Of a stretch of 64,000 bases of DNA, positions 23,736-35,200 are shown one piece after another. Each line of letters starts with the position of its first letter. Position 1 is the first letter of the stretch. The position numbers and the translations under genes were made by a program. The stretch comes from Rhabdophis nuchalis (taxonomy: Eukaryota; Chordata; Lepidosauria; Squamata; Natricidae). Below the pieces are notes generated by a model. The model was not told the origin of the DNA, ran no database searches, and saw only the letters and a program-made list of their open reading frames with translations. The stretch lies in contig CM077644.1 in NCBI GenBank assembly GCA_039707465.1, positions 80,223,375 through 80,287,374 of the forward strand. The letters are read 5' to 3'.

Positions 23736-25490
23736 CAAATAATTAAATAAGCAACCCCGGGGTAGCATTTCAACTGTTGTCCTAGGATGCAGTGTTTTGC
23801 CCAAGGGAAGGTTATCAGGTATTGAATAGACATAAGACTTTTAGTGGGCTGGGCAACTTTTGGTCTGGTCATTCTCTCTTAGTCCAGCCAGCCTCACAGG
23901 GTTGTTGTTGTGGGGAAAATAGGAGGGAGAAGTATTATGTGTGTTAGTCACCATGAGTTATTTATAAAATAATAAAGGCGGCATAAAAAAATTAAATATA
24001 GATTCCATTCTATTTTGTTAAAAAAGGAAAATCTGGATTTATTGTAGCTTACAATCGACTCAAAAGCCAAAAATGAATTTCTTTGTAAGCAACTTTTTAT
24101 TGGACCACCCCCAAATACATATATTTTATTGTAGTTTTGAGAATGACAGATGGTAACAGGTTTGATTTCTGCAAAACACAGCAGATTCCAATTTGTGGAT
24201 TCTATCAACATGCTCCTATTGATATCTATTGAGAGTTTCTTGTGTAGCCCTAAACCAATACGGGAAAAGTAAAATGTGTAATATTTAGTGCAAATATTCT
24301 GCTGGTCTCTATTTTATTCAGCAACAGAAACACCAGCAGCAACAAACTATGTATAGGATAAATTACAAAATTATTTGGGACATAATGATGAAAATGAGTT
24401 TGCCCATTGAAAAAAAATCCAATTTGTTTTATCAATGGTTAGATAAAAAAAACCATGGTAATGAAAAATGTTGGAAAACTTCTTATATCTTAAGAATAAT
24501 GGAATGATATATGCAATACTATAAAGGTTCAGCATTGTTAAATAGACGAGAATGATGTAATGGAATGATGTTGTATGCATGTTTTCAATATATAGAATAT
24601 TCTGTTGAAAATGAAGGAATAATAATTGGAGTTGAACTATTGATGCATAATGAGGTTGTATGTATGAATCCAATACTTAGAATATCTTGTTTAAAATTAA
24701 GGTATAATAGTCACAGTTGAATAATTGATATATAATGATAATAAGGTACCTATGTTTATTTAATGGATAATTCGTGATTCGATATAATTGGTGATTATGG
24801 AAAGGACGCATCAAAACTTGTAACCAAATGACACGCTATGTGAAATGGAAGAAGGTTGTATGTGTTGTTTGTTTTTGTTTGTTTAAAAATAAAAAAAATT
24901 CTAAAAGAACAAAAAGAACAAAAATCTAAGAGCTTTTCTCCCAGAATAGGTTGGAGATAATTAGAATGATGGGTGAGAGGAACTGAAACTCAGCTGAAGA
25001 GCAGATCAATGATTATTCATGCCTAAAGTTCAAGCATGCTTTAAAGCTGCAATTGAACTTTTTAACCTCTGCCAAATACTTTGCCTGCAAACCAGAACAA
25101 AATTCACCCAGTGTAGTGGACATTTGAATAATAATAATAATTCAAGGTCCCAATATGCATTACATTATTGCTCTTAATTAATAAGACGATTAAGCTTTGA
25201 TTAAAACACTACACCATCATATTTTTAAAAATCATTTCTGGAAAATCTAGCACTTTTTTCTTGTCATTGTCTACAGTTCAGCGGTATGTTTTACAGTCTT
25301 GCAGGTTCTAGTATATTATGCACTGATTTCTAAAATGAGAATCTAGTTTTCAGCTATTAACAAGTCAATTACTTAATGAGATCAAGTAATCAACTCGTAA
25401 TAGCTGATGTAGACTGAAAAAATAAATACTGAATACTTATTAAAAATAAAAATGCATTTATTTAATTTATAGACTGTTTTCTGCTCTTAA
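23736..25490. other. Unique AT-rich sequence
   Basis: No gene or clear repeat ends. A-rich runs near 24880-24925 could be old retroposon tails. Confidence 0.4.
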
Positions 25491-25494
25491 GTTA

Positions 25495-25570
25495 ATGAAT
25501 CAGAATGGAGTTGAAAGGGACCTTGGACATCTTCTAGTCCAACCCCCTGCTGAAGCAGGAGACCCTATAC
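25495..25570 (-). mobile_element. CR1 3' UTR fragment
   Basis: gagttgaaagggaccttggacatcttctagtccaacccc, the diagnostic CR1 3' UTR in minus orientation, with no ORF left. Confidence 0.8.
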
Positions 25571-25572
25571 TC

Positions 25573-25660
25573 ATGATGGTGAACCTATGGCATGCGTGCC
25601 AGACGTGGGACGCAGACCCCTCTCTGTGGGCACGCCCAGCTCCAATCGCGTTTCTCCAAT
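25573..25660. repeat. Partial hAT element
   Basis: catgatggtgaacctatggcatgcgtgcc resembles the left end of the hAT element at 48878-49246. The other end is missing. Confidence 0.5.
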
Positions 25661-28053
25661 CGCATTTCACTCAATCAATTCCAACTTCTCGTGAAAGAGA
25701 AAGATCTAGTGAAGTTGGAATTGATTGAACTTTTTTACTCACACACTTCACAATGGTTGAGGCGGGGTTCATTGAGATTACACTAAAGGAAAGTATACTT
25801 TCAAAATGTTTAGGAACCTTTGGATCTGAATAATTTAAGGAGAGCTTCTTTTACTCCAAAATATTTTACTCAAGGATTATTGTAGAAGATTGAGGAGACT
25901 CTTTTGTTGCAATGATGATCAATGTATACGTGGATGGGTGTCCGTGTGTCCTGTGAATTACTATGGATATTGACAGTTTGTGGAGTACCATGGAAACAAA
26001 TTAAAGGTCTTACAGATTTGGAAAACATTGCAACTAATCTTGAATCTACCCTTCTGGAAACACATAGTCTGGTCAGTGTGGTAGAGAAAATTGAAGGAGG
26101 TTTCTTCTACAACAACAGCATGAACTGTTTTGAGACGAATCACATTTTTAAAGGGAATTATATATGGCCTTGTCACTTTGGTGAAGCAAATCGAATAACT
26201 GGGCCTAATGACTTAATTAAAGTGAATCTATGTCACTTGATAATGTAGGTCTAGTAGGCAGTGGTATTCTCAATAGAGCCACAAATGACACGGCAGTCTT
26301 GTTCTGATGCTACACAAACACTATCTCTTTTGTACATGCTTCACAATGTTGTGTGCATGCATGAAAGGGTTAGAGCTTGTGTCATGATGGTGTGATGCTG
26401 CTTTTGTCATTTTGACAAAAGTGATGGCTCCCAAAGACACCTCTGCTATGAGGTACTATTTTTCACAGCAGTAAATTGAAAGCTTTGCCGTAACTTAAGG
26501 TGTTGATACATTTCAGAAACTTTGCTCTGTTCAATATCCTTATCACCACTAGGAAGTAAATCTTCCTGGATATATAGCATGGGTATTTTTCAGACATGGA
26601 GCCTTGCATTCAATGATTCATAAACGGAGTTAATGTGGTGGTATATATTTCTCGGCCAATTGGTAGACCTAAAATCTTATATTTTAAGATACAGTGCTAG
26701 GAGAACTTCACATTTTCTCAATGGTCTGCACTTGTTTCCTACTTTACATGTCTTTGGGATGAAGGAAACTTAGAAACAAGCATACTTCCATTTCTTAGCT
26801 TCCTAAACTTTTGCTTTAGTTCTATATTGGTTCGATGTCCATTGGGGAACTTCAGAAGTGTAATTATCCCTACCCCAGATTAATTCCTGCAAAAATTACA
26901 GGAAGCTGAATCTCTGTTTCCTCCTGTTATATTGCTCTGAAATATAACACTGTGGTGGGAAAGCAATATTTTTCCCTTGCAGATTCACAATAGCCCAGAT
27001 GAAGGAAGATTCATTTGGCATCTTGACTGTGTAACTTCAGCAATCGTCCTATAAACTGCCTTACTGGAAGCCATTCTGTTCCCTTGATGGAAAGAATGTG
27101 TTAAATATTTTAATTTGAACTAAGCCACCATTTTAGCTTAGTTTTGGATTGTCAGAAAAACCTGGAGTGTTGTAAAGTTGCAAACCACAGATCTAAAACT
27201 TGCAACCTGTATTCTACAGTATTTTTGATTTGTCATACCATTTATTATGAGATAAATCAACATGACGATGATATAGTTTGTCATCAGACTTTTCATTATT
27301 TCAGAAAGCTATTACGCATAAAATGTATATGCACACATGCACACACATCCGTTCCTACCAAGACCATTTGTTTTAAATGTCTTCGGCAGACAGTCTTATG
27401 AAATATATTTACTTTTGAGAATAATGTATGTGGCACACTGTTGATTGACAACGGCCTTTCCTTAGCTCACCAAGAACTGACAGCAGAAGGAAAATTGCAT
27501 TTTATTTTAGCATGTTTCCTGCATTTTAACTAAATGTGTGCTGTAGATTGTGTATTACTTGTACCAAGGAACCAAATGTCATTAATAAAAATTGGCCAGG
27601 GAAAGATTAATCATAATGGTAAAGCACTACGGTAACATGTTTTCTGGTAACAACAGTTTTTTCTTTCTTTCTTGCTGCTTAAGCAGAAAACCCAAACGCA
27701 GGCAAAAATAATGAGCAGTTTTGCATCCACAAGCTAGTTCCTATTGGACTAATGTTCTTTTTTATAAGTGGCATGTCCTACAGATAGACACTGCATAACT
27801 TATACTTGGAAGAGTCAGGACTGTCAGAAGCCAAAACCATTATGCTGGAATGTTTCTGGATGACTTTGTGTCATCCTGCCACTGACTATACTTAAAGCAG
27901 ACTGGCAGGCAGGAAGACAGAGCAAATATCTTCTGGGAAATATTTTCTGAACAGCCAAAGGGAAAGGGGCAGCTCATTCGATTTTGGTTTTGAAACAGTG
28001 CATTTAGCTATAGGTGTGTGTGGCTGTGTTTGTATTCCAGTTGATTGCTGATT
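25661..28053. other. Unique sequence, no gene recognised
   Basis: A 108-codon plus frame at 25922-26248 has no motif I know and no supporting signals. The rest is AT-rich without visible repeats. Confidence 0.4.
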
Positions 28054-28061
28054 ATCTAAGG

Positions 28062-28254
28062 CAGGAGTCCCCAATCTCCAGTTTGTGGCCCAGTACTGGT
28101 CCATGGCCCATTGAGAATCAGGTCATGCAAGTGGCAGGTAAGTGTGTGAGCACGCAAAGCTCCATTTGTGTAACTTGCAGGCAACCATGCAAAACCATCC
28201 CCTTCAACCCTGCCACTGCCACTGTCCACAGAGATAGAAAGGTTGGGAACGCTG
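28062..28254. mobile_element. Non-autonomous hAT element
   Basis: Ends CAGGAGTCCCCAATCT and (inverted) CAGCGTTCCCAACCTTT. Perfect 8-bp flanking duplication atctaagg at 28054-28061 and 28255-28262. 193 bp, no ORF. Confidence 0.88.
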
Positions 28255-28418
28255 ATCTAAGGTGATGGATTTCTGAAAGAATGTTTTGAAGGACCAACTC
28301 AAGGTCTTAGTTGACTGACGACGGGTGAAATATCATGAGTGGAGTTCTGCCCAACAGATCAGAAATCTTATGAGATCAGAAATCTTAGAACAATATTGAT
28401 GCCTATTACTTTTTAGAA

Positions 28419-28553
28419 CAGGGGTGTCAAACTCACAGCCCATGGGCCGGATGCATCACATACTGCCCCCACCCCCACCTGATTTAGCAAAGGGGAAAGC
28501 AGTCCCAATACATCACATGACAATGCCATGACAACGTGCGTTTGACACCCCTG
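28419..28553. mobile_element. Non-autonomous hAT element
   Basis: Terminal inverted repeats CAGGGGTGTCAAACTC / CAGGGGTGTCAAACGC. Flanks ttttagaa and ttttataa match at 7 of 8. 135 bp, no ORF. Confidence 0.88.
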
Positions 28554-28561
28554 TTTTATAA

Positions 28562-29240
28562 CTTTTCTATGTTGCTAAAGATTAATTGTCATCTACTCAA
28601 TAAAATCTCTGCAGAAAAGCTTGGAGGTCTCCCGTGGCAATAGTGTGAAGCACTTGAAGGACACTTGTTTTTAAACCTGTAATGCTTCTGGACATTGGAG
28701 ACAACATTTAGAATATCCTATTTTGGATGCATTTGGCCTTGGGCAGTTGGATACTATTGCTCTTCTGATGTAATTCAATGTGACCACTTCTAAGTTATTG
28801 GTCTGTTTTTTCTTGTACTTTCTTATGATATCATTCCTCCAGCTTTTAAAGCCTTTATTGCAATATTCCTAGTTCTTGGTTAGTCCATGTGACTTTAACT
28901 ATTTTTTTCAGCCTCTGCATAAGACTGGTGAAGCATCAATCAATAATTCAAAGAAGAAGCAAATAAAGAAAAATTAAAGTGGCATATTCCCAGTTTCTTC
29001 CTATTGCTGCTCCAAAAATTTGGTTCTTGGAAAAAAGACACTTGGAAAGGTGTGCTTGAATTAAGTACGCTTGAATTGGAGAAAATTGGGGGTGGGTTAA
29101 AGCCAAACTAAAATGCCACCAGCATTTCACCCAATTTTGATTTGCTTTACTATTCTAAAGATAAAAATAAAGAAGGTCAATTAGAAAAAAATCCGAATAC
29201 AAGCTTTCTGTCTATTCAGAATAAACAAATAATCTCTGAG
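28562..29240. other. Unique sequence
   Basis: No gene or repeat recognised. Confidence 0.4.
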
Positions 29241-29244
29241 AAAT

Positions 29245-29543
29245 TGAGTATGTCTATCTAGTGAAAAGAAGGATGACGACTGATATCAGTGTTCAAACAT
29301 TTGAGGGGCTGCCACAAAGAAGAGCGGGTCAATCTATTTTCCAAAGCACCAGAAGGCAAGACAAGAAACATTGGATGGAAACAAATCAAGAAAATAAACA
29401 ATTGTGAGAACAATTAACCAGTGGAACATCTTGCCCTTCAGAAGGTTGTGGGTGTTCCATCACTGGAAGCTTTTAAGAAGAGTCTGGACAGCCACTTTTC
29501 TGGACTGGTATAGGGTTTCCTGCTTGAGCAGGAAGTTGGATTA
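29245..29543 (+). mobile_element. Old CR1 LINE 3' end, split by an L2
   Basis: A decayed CR1 C-terminal ORF2 region (tatgtctatctagtgaaaagaaggatgac onwards, then ggctgccacaaagaagag) and 3' UTR up to gaagttggatta. The CR1 sequence resumes beyond the L2 at about 32893 (gaagacttccaagatctcttccaact). The two parts bracket the L2 insertion, so this CR1 is older. Confidence 0.85.
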
Positions 29544-32500
29544 TAATAATAATAAATTATAATAAATTGGGATTTATTAACCGCACCCTCTCCCCACAGG
29601 GACCCGGGGCGGTGCACAGGCATAATTAAAAACAATATACAATAATACAAATATTTCTTAAAATCGAATTAAATAAATCTACCCGTGCTAAAAACATAAA
29701 TTAAAAACCCATTTAAAATTTATAATTAAAAGACAGAGAGAACTATTCAAGGCCGGCCAGTCGAAAGAGATGGGTCTTCAATTTTACACGGAAGGAGCGG
29801 AGGTCGGTGGTCGTTCTAATATCAGGGGGAAGGTCGTTCCAGAGGGCCGGGCCCGCCACAGAGAGCGCCCTTCCCCTGGGCGTCGCCCGCTGACAAAGTC
29901 TAGTGGACGGCACCCGGAGAAGCCCCTCTCTGTGGGAGCGAATCGGTCGTGAGGATGTGTGGGGCAGGATCCGATCTCGCAGATAGCTAGGTCCCGAGCC
30001 ATGGAGCGCTTTGAAGATGATAACTAACACCTTGAAGCGCACCCGGAAGACGACAGGTAGCCAGTGCAGCTCGCGCAAGAGCGGTGTTACGTGGGCAAAC
30101 CTAGAGGTGCCCATAATTGCTCGCGCGGCCGCATTCTGAACTAACTGAAGCCTCCGGGTGCACCTCAAGGGGAGCCCCATGTAGAGAGAGTTACAATAGT
30201 CCAGTCGGGATGTCACGAGGGCATGAGTGACTGTGCGAAGGGCGTCCCGATCCAATAGGGGGCGCAATTGGCGAACCAGGCGAACCTGGTAAAACGCCCT
30301 CCTGGCCACGGCTGTCACTTGCTCTTCCATAGACAGCCGGGTATCCAGGAGGACACCCAAATTGCGCGCCCCATCCACAGGGGCAAGATGTTCGCCCCCT
30401 ATGGCCAGCGTTGGAGAAAGCTGGTTGAATCGGGCAGCCGGAAACCACAGCCACTCGGTCTTGGTCGGGTTGAGCCTAAGTCCGTTACTTCCCATCCAGA
30501 TCCGCACGGCTTCCAGGCACTGGCACATCACCGCTACGGCATCGTTGGGGTGGTTTGGGGTAGATATGTACAGCTGGGTGTCATCAGCGTACAGATGGTA
30601 CTCTACCCCAAAACCACGGATGATCTCACCCAACGGCTTCATATATGCATTAAACAGGAGAGGCGAGAGGACCGACCCCTGAGGCACCCCGCATGTGAGG
30701 GGTCTCGGGGTCGACCTCTGCTCTCCTGCCCGCACAAATTGCGATCGGCCAGAGAGGAAGGAGGAGAACCACCGCAAAACAGTGCCTCCCACCCCCAACC
30801 CCCCCAGCCGATGCAATAGGATACCATGGTCGATGGTATCGAAAGCCGCTGAGAGGTCTAATAGGACCAGGATGGAGGAACATCCCCCATCTCTGGCCCT
30901 CCAGAGATCATCTACCAACGCGACCAATGCCGTCTCGGTGCTATGCCCGGGCCGAAAGCCGGACTGGCGCGGATCTAGATAGTCAACTTCCTCCAGGTGA
31001 CGGGGAAACTGTTGTGCCACCACACTCTCAACAACCTTCGCCAAGAAGGGAAGGTTGGAGACTGGACGGTAGTTGTTCAAAATAGCTGGGTCCAAAGAGG
31101 GCTTCTTGAGGAGGGGCCTCACCATAGCCTCTTTTAGGGAGGCAGGCAAGGAACCCTCACTCAAGGATGCGTTGATAACCTCTTGGAGCCAGCCTCGTGT
31201 CACCTCCCAGGATGCCAGTACAAGCCAGGAGGGGCACGGGTCCAATGAACATGTGGTGGCTCGCAGTCGCCCACGTAACCTGTCCATATCCTCGGAAGTA
31301 ACGGGGTCAAACTCCTCCCAAACAAGATCTCCCTCGTGGCATCCCACTGGGCCATGAATGGGGGCTAGCTCACTCTGTATCTGGGCGGTTTTCTCCTGCA
31401 GAAAAATCACAAATTCCTCTGCCCTACCCTGTAACGGGGCTTCCCGCTCCCTCTGTTGGAGGAGGGAACGGGTCACCCTAAACAGGGCGGCAGGGCGGTT
31501 TTCTGCGGATGCTATGAGGGTGGCACAATGATGACGTTTGGCCACCCTCAGCGCCACAATGTAAGTCCGTAAATGGGCTCTTACCTGTGTCCGGTCAGAT
31601 TCAGAGCGGCTAGCCCTCCATCTTCTCTCTAGGCATCTCTTGCGGCATTTCATCACCCGCAGCCCCTCAGTAAACCAAGGAGCCAGGGTGGTTCGCCGCC
31701 GCGAGAGAGGCCGCAAGGGCGCGACCCGATCCAAGGCTCCCACGGCCGCACTATTCCATGCGGCCGTGAGGTCCTCCATCGGGGCGCGGGTCAGGGATAC
31801 AGGAAATGGCCCAAGCGCTGTCTGGAACCCATCCGGGTCCATCAAGCGCCTGGGGCGGTACCAGATTGGTAACTCTGGTTCCGCCTCCCCGCGGAGGGGA
31901 GCAGCGGTCGGAAAGTCGAGTCGGAGAAGTGAGTGGTCTGACCATGACAAGGGTATGATGTCTATGTCCCCTGTACCCAGATCACTCTTCCATTGGCCCG
32001 AGACGAAGATGAGGTCCGGCGTATGTCCACCCTCATGGGTGGGGCCATGAATTACTTGGGTCAGGTCCATGGCCGTCATGGAAGCCATGAACTCCCGAGC
32101 TACCACGGATGATTCGCCCAACGATGGCAGGTTAAAGTCCCCCATAACTATAAGTCTGGGGGTCTCCACTGCCACCGTAGCGATCACCTCCAGGAGCTCG
32201 GGCAGGGCTGCTGCTACATAGCGGGGAGCCAGGTATACAACCAGCAAGCCCAACTGCCTCCCTAGGCCCCACTTCATGCAGAGGGACTCACAGCCAGAGG
32301 TCTGCGGCACAATGGTCTCTCTCGGCTCCAGGCCTTCCTTGATAATGACCGCTACCCCACCACCCCTGCCTAGGGCCCGCGGCTGATGAAATGCGCGGTA
32401 ACCTGGTGGGCACATTTCAACGAGGGGATGACCTCCCTCATGGCCCAACCAGGTCTCCGCTATTCCTACCAGGTCCGGCTCCCCCTCTGACACAAGGTCA

Positions 32501-32890
32501 CTAATGAGGGGGGCTTTGTTGACAACGGACCTGGCGTTGCAAAACATCAGCCGCAGACCCTGGCTCTGTATTCCCTGGCCACCTAGCCTGCGAGGGTTGT
32601 GGCACCCGACCGTCTGTAACCAACGGCTGCGTGCCACCAACCGGGAGGATGAAAATTGTCTCCCCTCGGTCCTGCCCCTCCCCACGACCCTCTGAATTGG
32701 TATGCCCTCCTGAGGAACGACTCGAATATCCCCCTGCCTTTCGCCTTCCGCTTCCCGCCGTCGACTGCTATCCTGGCCCTTACTACTAATTGCTGTTTCC
32801 ATCTCCATCTGTCTATATCTACCCACCCCAGGACCCCTTAAAAACCGAATTAAAAATTTGCATAAAAACCCCCTTAGTTTGCGCCTCGCC
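29544..32890 (-). mobile_element. L2-clade LINE, nearly complete
   Basis: About 3.35 kb: (TAA)n tail at the left, a 3' UTR with the ggggcggtgcacagg motif, then one long ORF and a short 5' stretch. The 5' UTR present in the sister copy at ~34000-35200 is absent, so it is truncated just before the ORF. It interrupts an older CR1. The ORF is free of stops. Confidence 0.9.
29743..32826 (-). CDS. L2 ORF2: AP endonuclease-reverse transcriptase
   Basis: 1027 codons. This LINE enzyme nicks target DNA and copies its RNA at the nick (target-primed reverse transcription, in the nucleus). The N-terminal ~85 residues are variable and basic. The APE-type endonuclease spans about 92-305, with N97, E124 (AETW), D230/N232 (MGDFN) and S296-D297-H298. 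The RT spans about 560-830: NNYRPVS (~584), GFRPGHST (623-630), LDLSAAFD (D657), GVPQGSVLSP (713-722) and YADD (746-749). A C-terminal LQLVQNAAAR / HWLPV region follows. All catalytic residues are present, so it may be active. The first methionine is a convention, because homology to the sister copy extends a little upstream. Confidence 0.9.
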   Translation of the reverse strand: MGRYRQMEMETAISSKGQDSSRRREAEGERQGDIRVVPQEGIPIQRVVGRGRTEGRQFSSSRLVARSRWLQTVGCHNPRRLGGQGIQSQGLRLMFCNARSVVNKAPLISDLVSEGEPDLVGIAETWLGHEGGHPLVEMCPPGYRAFHQPRALGRGGGVAVIIKEGLEPRETIVPQTSGCESLCMKWGLGRQLGLLVVYLAPRYVAAALPELLEVIATVAVETPRLIVMGDFNLPSLGESSVVAREFMASMTAMDLTQVIHGPTHEGGHTPDLIFVSGQWKSDLGTGDIDIIPLSWSDHSLLRLDFPTAAPLRGEAEPELPIWYRPRRLMDPDGFQTALGPFPVSLTRAPMEDLTAAWNSAAVGALDRVAPLRPLSRRRTTLAPWFTEGLRVMKCRKRCLERRWRASRSESDRTQVRAHLRTYIVALRVAKRHHCATLIASAENRPAALFRVTRSLLQQREREAPLQGRAEEFVIFLQEKTAQIQSELAPIHGPVGCHEGDLVWEEFDPVTSEDMDRLRGRLRATTCSLDPCPSWLVLASWEVTRGWLQEVINASLSEGSLPASLKEAMVRPLLKKPSLDPAILNNYRPVSNLPFLAKVVESVVAQQFPRHLEEVDYLDPRQSGFRPGHSTETALVALVDDLWRARDGGCSSILVLLDLSAAFDTIDHGILLHRLGGLGVGGTVLRWFSSFLSGRSQFVRAGEQRSTPRPLTCGVPQGSVLSPLLFNAYMKPLGEIIRGFGVEYHLYADDTQLYISTPNHPNDAVAVMCQCLEAVRIWMGSNGLRLNPTKTEWLWFPAARFNQLSPTLAIGGEHLAPVDGARNLGVLLDTRLSMEEQVTAVARRAFYQVRLVRQLRPLLDRDALRTVTHALVTSRLDYCNSLYMGLPLRCTRRLQLVQNAAARAIMGTSRFAHVTPLLRELHWLPVVFRVRFKVLVIIFKALHGSGPSYLRDRILPHTSSRPIRSHREGLLRVPSTRLCQRATPRGRALSVAGPALWNDLPPDIRTTTDLRSFRVKLKTHLFRLAGLE

Positions 32891-32930
32891 CAAAGAAGAC
32901 TTCCAAGATCTCTTCCAACTTGTTATTGTT
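32891..32930 (+). mobile_element. CR1 3' UTR remainder beyond the L2
   Basis: gaagacttccaagatctcttccaacttgttattgtt matches the CR1 3' end (gaagacctacaaggtcccttccaactctgctattgt) and continues the fragment ending at 29543. It runs straight into the (GTT)n junction with Bov-B. Confidence 0.75.
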
Positions 32931-33270
32931 GTTGTTGGTTGAGAAGTCATGTCCGACCCATTGCAACCCCATAGACAATATTCCTCCAGATCTTCTGGTC
33001 CTTTACCATCCTCTGGAGTCCACTTAAGCTCATGCCTACTGCTGCAGTGACTTCATCCAGCCACTTGATTCTCTGTCGCCCCCTTCTTCTTTTGCCTTCA
33101 ATCCTTTCCAGCATTTGGCTCTTCTCTAGTGAGTCCTTCCTTCTCATTAGGTGGCCAAAGTATTTGAACTTCATCTTCATATGAAGTTCTAAAGAGCAGT
33201 CAGGGTTGATCTCCTCTAGGACTGACCAGTTTGATCGCCTTGCAGTTGAAGGGACTCTCAGAAATGTTAT
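32931..33270 (-). mobile_element. Bov-B (RTE) LINE 3' end
   Basis: The minus frame 33180-32947 reads MKFKYFGHLMRRKDSLEKSQ, then RRRGRQRIKWLDEVT and WRNIVYGVAMGRT. This is the characteristic C-terminal tail of Bov-B ORF2. It ends in a (GTT)n-like tail. Upstream, ttgcagttgaagggactctcag (33239-33260) also resembles Bov-B. Bov-B is the partner that moves Sauria SINEs. This copy is strongly truncated and non-functional. Confidence 0.85.
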
Positions 33271-33420
33271 AACTCTTTACAGTAATAATTGTTCAGGGTT
33301 TTATAGGACTACTAGTAAACCAGCTTTTGTATTTAAGTTGATGAACAAAGCCAAGCTGTTACTGATGTCCACATTCTCCTCCAACACTCTGCCTCCTTGT
33401 TTAATGCACCACATGCTGAT

Positions 33421-33718
33421 TGTTAGATCAGACAAAGGATTCCGACTCAGGCATGGTCAAAACAACAGGAACGTTTATTCACACTATTTACAACACACAC
33501 AAGATTCAACTGGCAAGGTTTCTTCTCTGGCAACCTCTTATATAGAGTTACCAGGCAGGAAACTCCTAGCAAGCAGTTGCAACATTGTAACTCCTTTCCA
33601 GACAGATTCCAGACAGCTTGTCTCTGTTAATCACTGCAGCTGCTGGCTCAGCTCCGGAATGCGGTGACTCATAGGTTACCAGACGAGTTGTCTGGGACAT
33701 AGGCTTGGGGACTCAACA
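33421..33718 (-). repeat. 3' LTR of Gypsy element
   Basis: 298 bp, TG..CA on the minus strand, with AATAAA and TATATAA in the same places as the solo LTR at 3537-3834, to which it appears identical. Confidence 0.96.
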
Positions 33719-33731
33719 CTCCTTCCCCCAT
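33719..33731 (-). promoter_or_regulatory. Polypurine tract
   Basis: On the minus strand TGGGGGAAGGAG lies immediately before the 3' LTR. This is the expected position and composition of the plus-strand DNA synthesis primer. Confidence 0.85.
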
Positions 33732-33770
33732 AGTCAGTGCGCATGTGTCTAGGTTCTCTGTCCAACACAG

Positions 33771-33990
33771 TACATGCGCACGCGTAGTCGTTCAGATAGG
33801 CGGGGCGGTGTCGGGTCCGCCCTGACCGCCTTAGTTCTTGAGGAGGCTCCTCCCTGTGGGACACGGAGCCTTCGCCTACGTCATCGCGGCCTGCCCTCGG
33901 AGGTGGAGTCGCCGACCCTAGCAAGTCCGGGTGAGGGGGCGTGGCGACCGGGCTTGAGAACTGCGCTTGCGCGAAGATGGCCGGCTGCAT
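33771..33990 (-). pseudogene. Gypsy pol C-terminal end, cut off by L2 insertion
   Basis: The minus frame contains the Pro-rich segment VATPPHPDLLGSATPPPRAG and the basic motif RRSGRTRHRPAYLNDY, typical of the last residues of Gypsy polyproteins. It belongs with the integrase C-terminal part at 38119-38616 but is separated from it by the L2. The frame then runs on into the LTR. Confidence 0.7.
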
Positions 33991-33999
33991 CTAGAGCTC

Positions 34000-35200
34000 C
34001 GCATGGGTCACGGAGCTTGTTGGCGTTTTTAGGGTGCCCCAGCCTTCATTTTGCGATTTTGAAGGCTGGGACCGGCGAGAGATCCACCCTGGCTTCTCAG
34101 GGTGAGGTTTGGGGAGGCTGCAGAAGCCGCGGCTGCCGCAGAGACCACGGAGGCTGCGGGCGCTGGGACGGCGTCGGCGGGAACGCCCACAGCGTCGTTG
34201 TGATGGCGGCGGGTGTTGTGATGGCGGCGGGCGCCAGCCGCGCCGGGGACGCCCGGGGGCCTGCCGGAGGGACTGCGATGGCCTGAGGCGGCCTGAGGAC
34301 GGCTGCAGATGACTGCAGAAGGGCTGGTGAGCGTGACCGGCGGTGGGAGCGCTGAGTGGTGGCCAGCTTGGGAGACGGCGGCGGTGGAGGCGATGAGAGC
34401 GTCTGGAGGTGGTGAGAGCCGCTGGGCTGGCCTGAGGAGGTGAGGAGGCCGGAAGACGGCCCACGATGGTTGCAGGACGGCGGTGGGAGCGCCGGAGCAG
34501 AGGCCGGCGTCGGGGCCAGCAGTGAGTCCGATGGTGGGAGCACCGGATCAGCGGTTGGCGCCCTCGGCGCCTTTTGATGGCGGTGGGCGCTGACCGGACC
34601 TCTGGCCATCCGAATGGGCCTGTGGCGTCCAGAAATGCTGGTGGAACTCTGCCAGGGGACGAAGGCATTTCCCCCATGGCGCTGGTGATCGGCCGGTGGG
34701 AGAGCCCTAGAAAAACAGGCCCTAGGCCTGAGAGGAGGACGAGGGGGTCTCAGGCTGGCTGGGCCGGGCCTGGCCGGGGAGGAGGAAGTACGGCTGGCCT
34801 GGGTTTAATCGACATCTCCTGGACAGAGACAATTTTCCAGCTGGGAGAACGGACTCCCCCCCAACACTTTTGGCGTCTTATTAAAATCCTGCTGACTTTA
34901 AAGACCTAAGTCCATATTGCAACCTTAAGATCTTTTAGACCTCTAAGACCTATCGCTCTATGGTCCTTTTAAGATCTACGTCCTGTTTTTAAGATCTTGA
35001 ATGCAGCTACCGAACTGAAATTTTTAAATCTGTCCTCACTGGTGCACTTTAAACCTATTTATTTATTCTTAACATCTATTTATAACATCTATTTTAATCT
35101 GTGATCAACGATGTTTTTAATATCCACGACCCATGTATGAATTTCATCTTTACATTTTATATTTATTTATAATTATTTATTAATTGTCTATTTATATGAA
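34000..35200 (+). promoter_or_regulatory. L2 5' UTR, CpG-rich promoter candidate
   Basis: The first ~800 bases are very rich in CpG and GGC, with repeated GATGGCGGYGGG motifs (for example 34202 and 34221) that contain a YY1-like core. It then turns AT-rich (34900-35200) before the ORF. LINEs carry an internal promoter in the 5' UTR, and this composition fits one. No frame here resembles an ORF1. Long frames on both strands are compositional. Confidence 0.5.

Noticed and set aside
25922..26248. 108-codon plus frame as a gene
   Set aside because: No recognisable domain, no splice or promoter context, only moderate length.
33991..34677. 228-codon Arg/Pro-rich minus frame and other frames in the GC-rich block
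   Set aside because: Stop codons are rare in GC-rich DNA; no motif; lies in the L2 5' UTR.
34000..34900. CpG-rich block as a host gene CpG-island promoter
   Set aside because: It leads directly into the L2 ORF and lies inside a mobile element.
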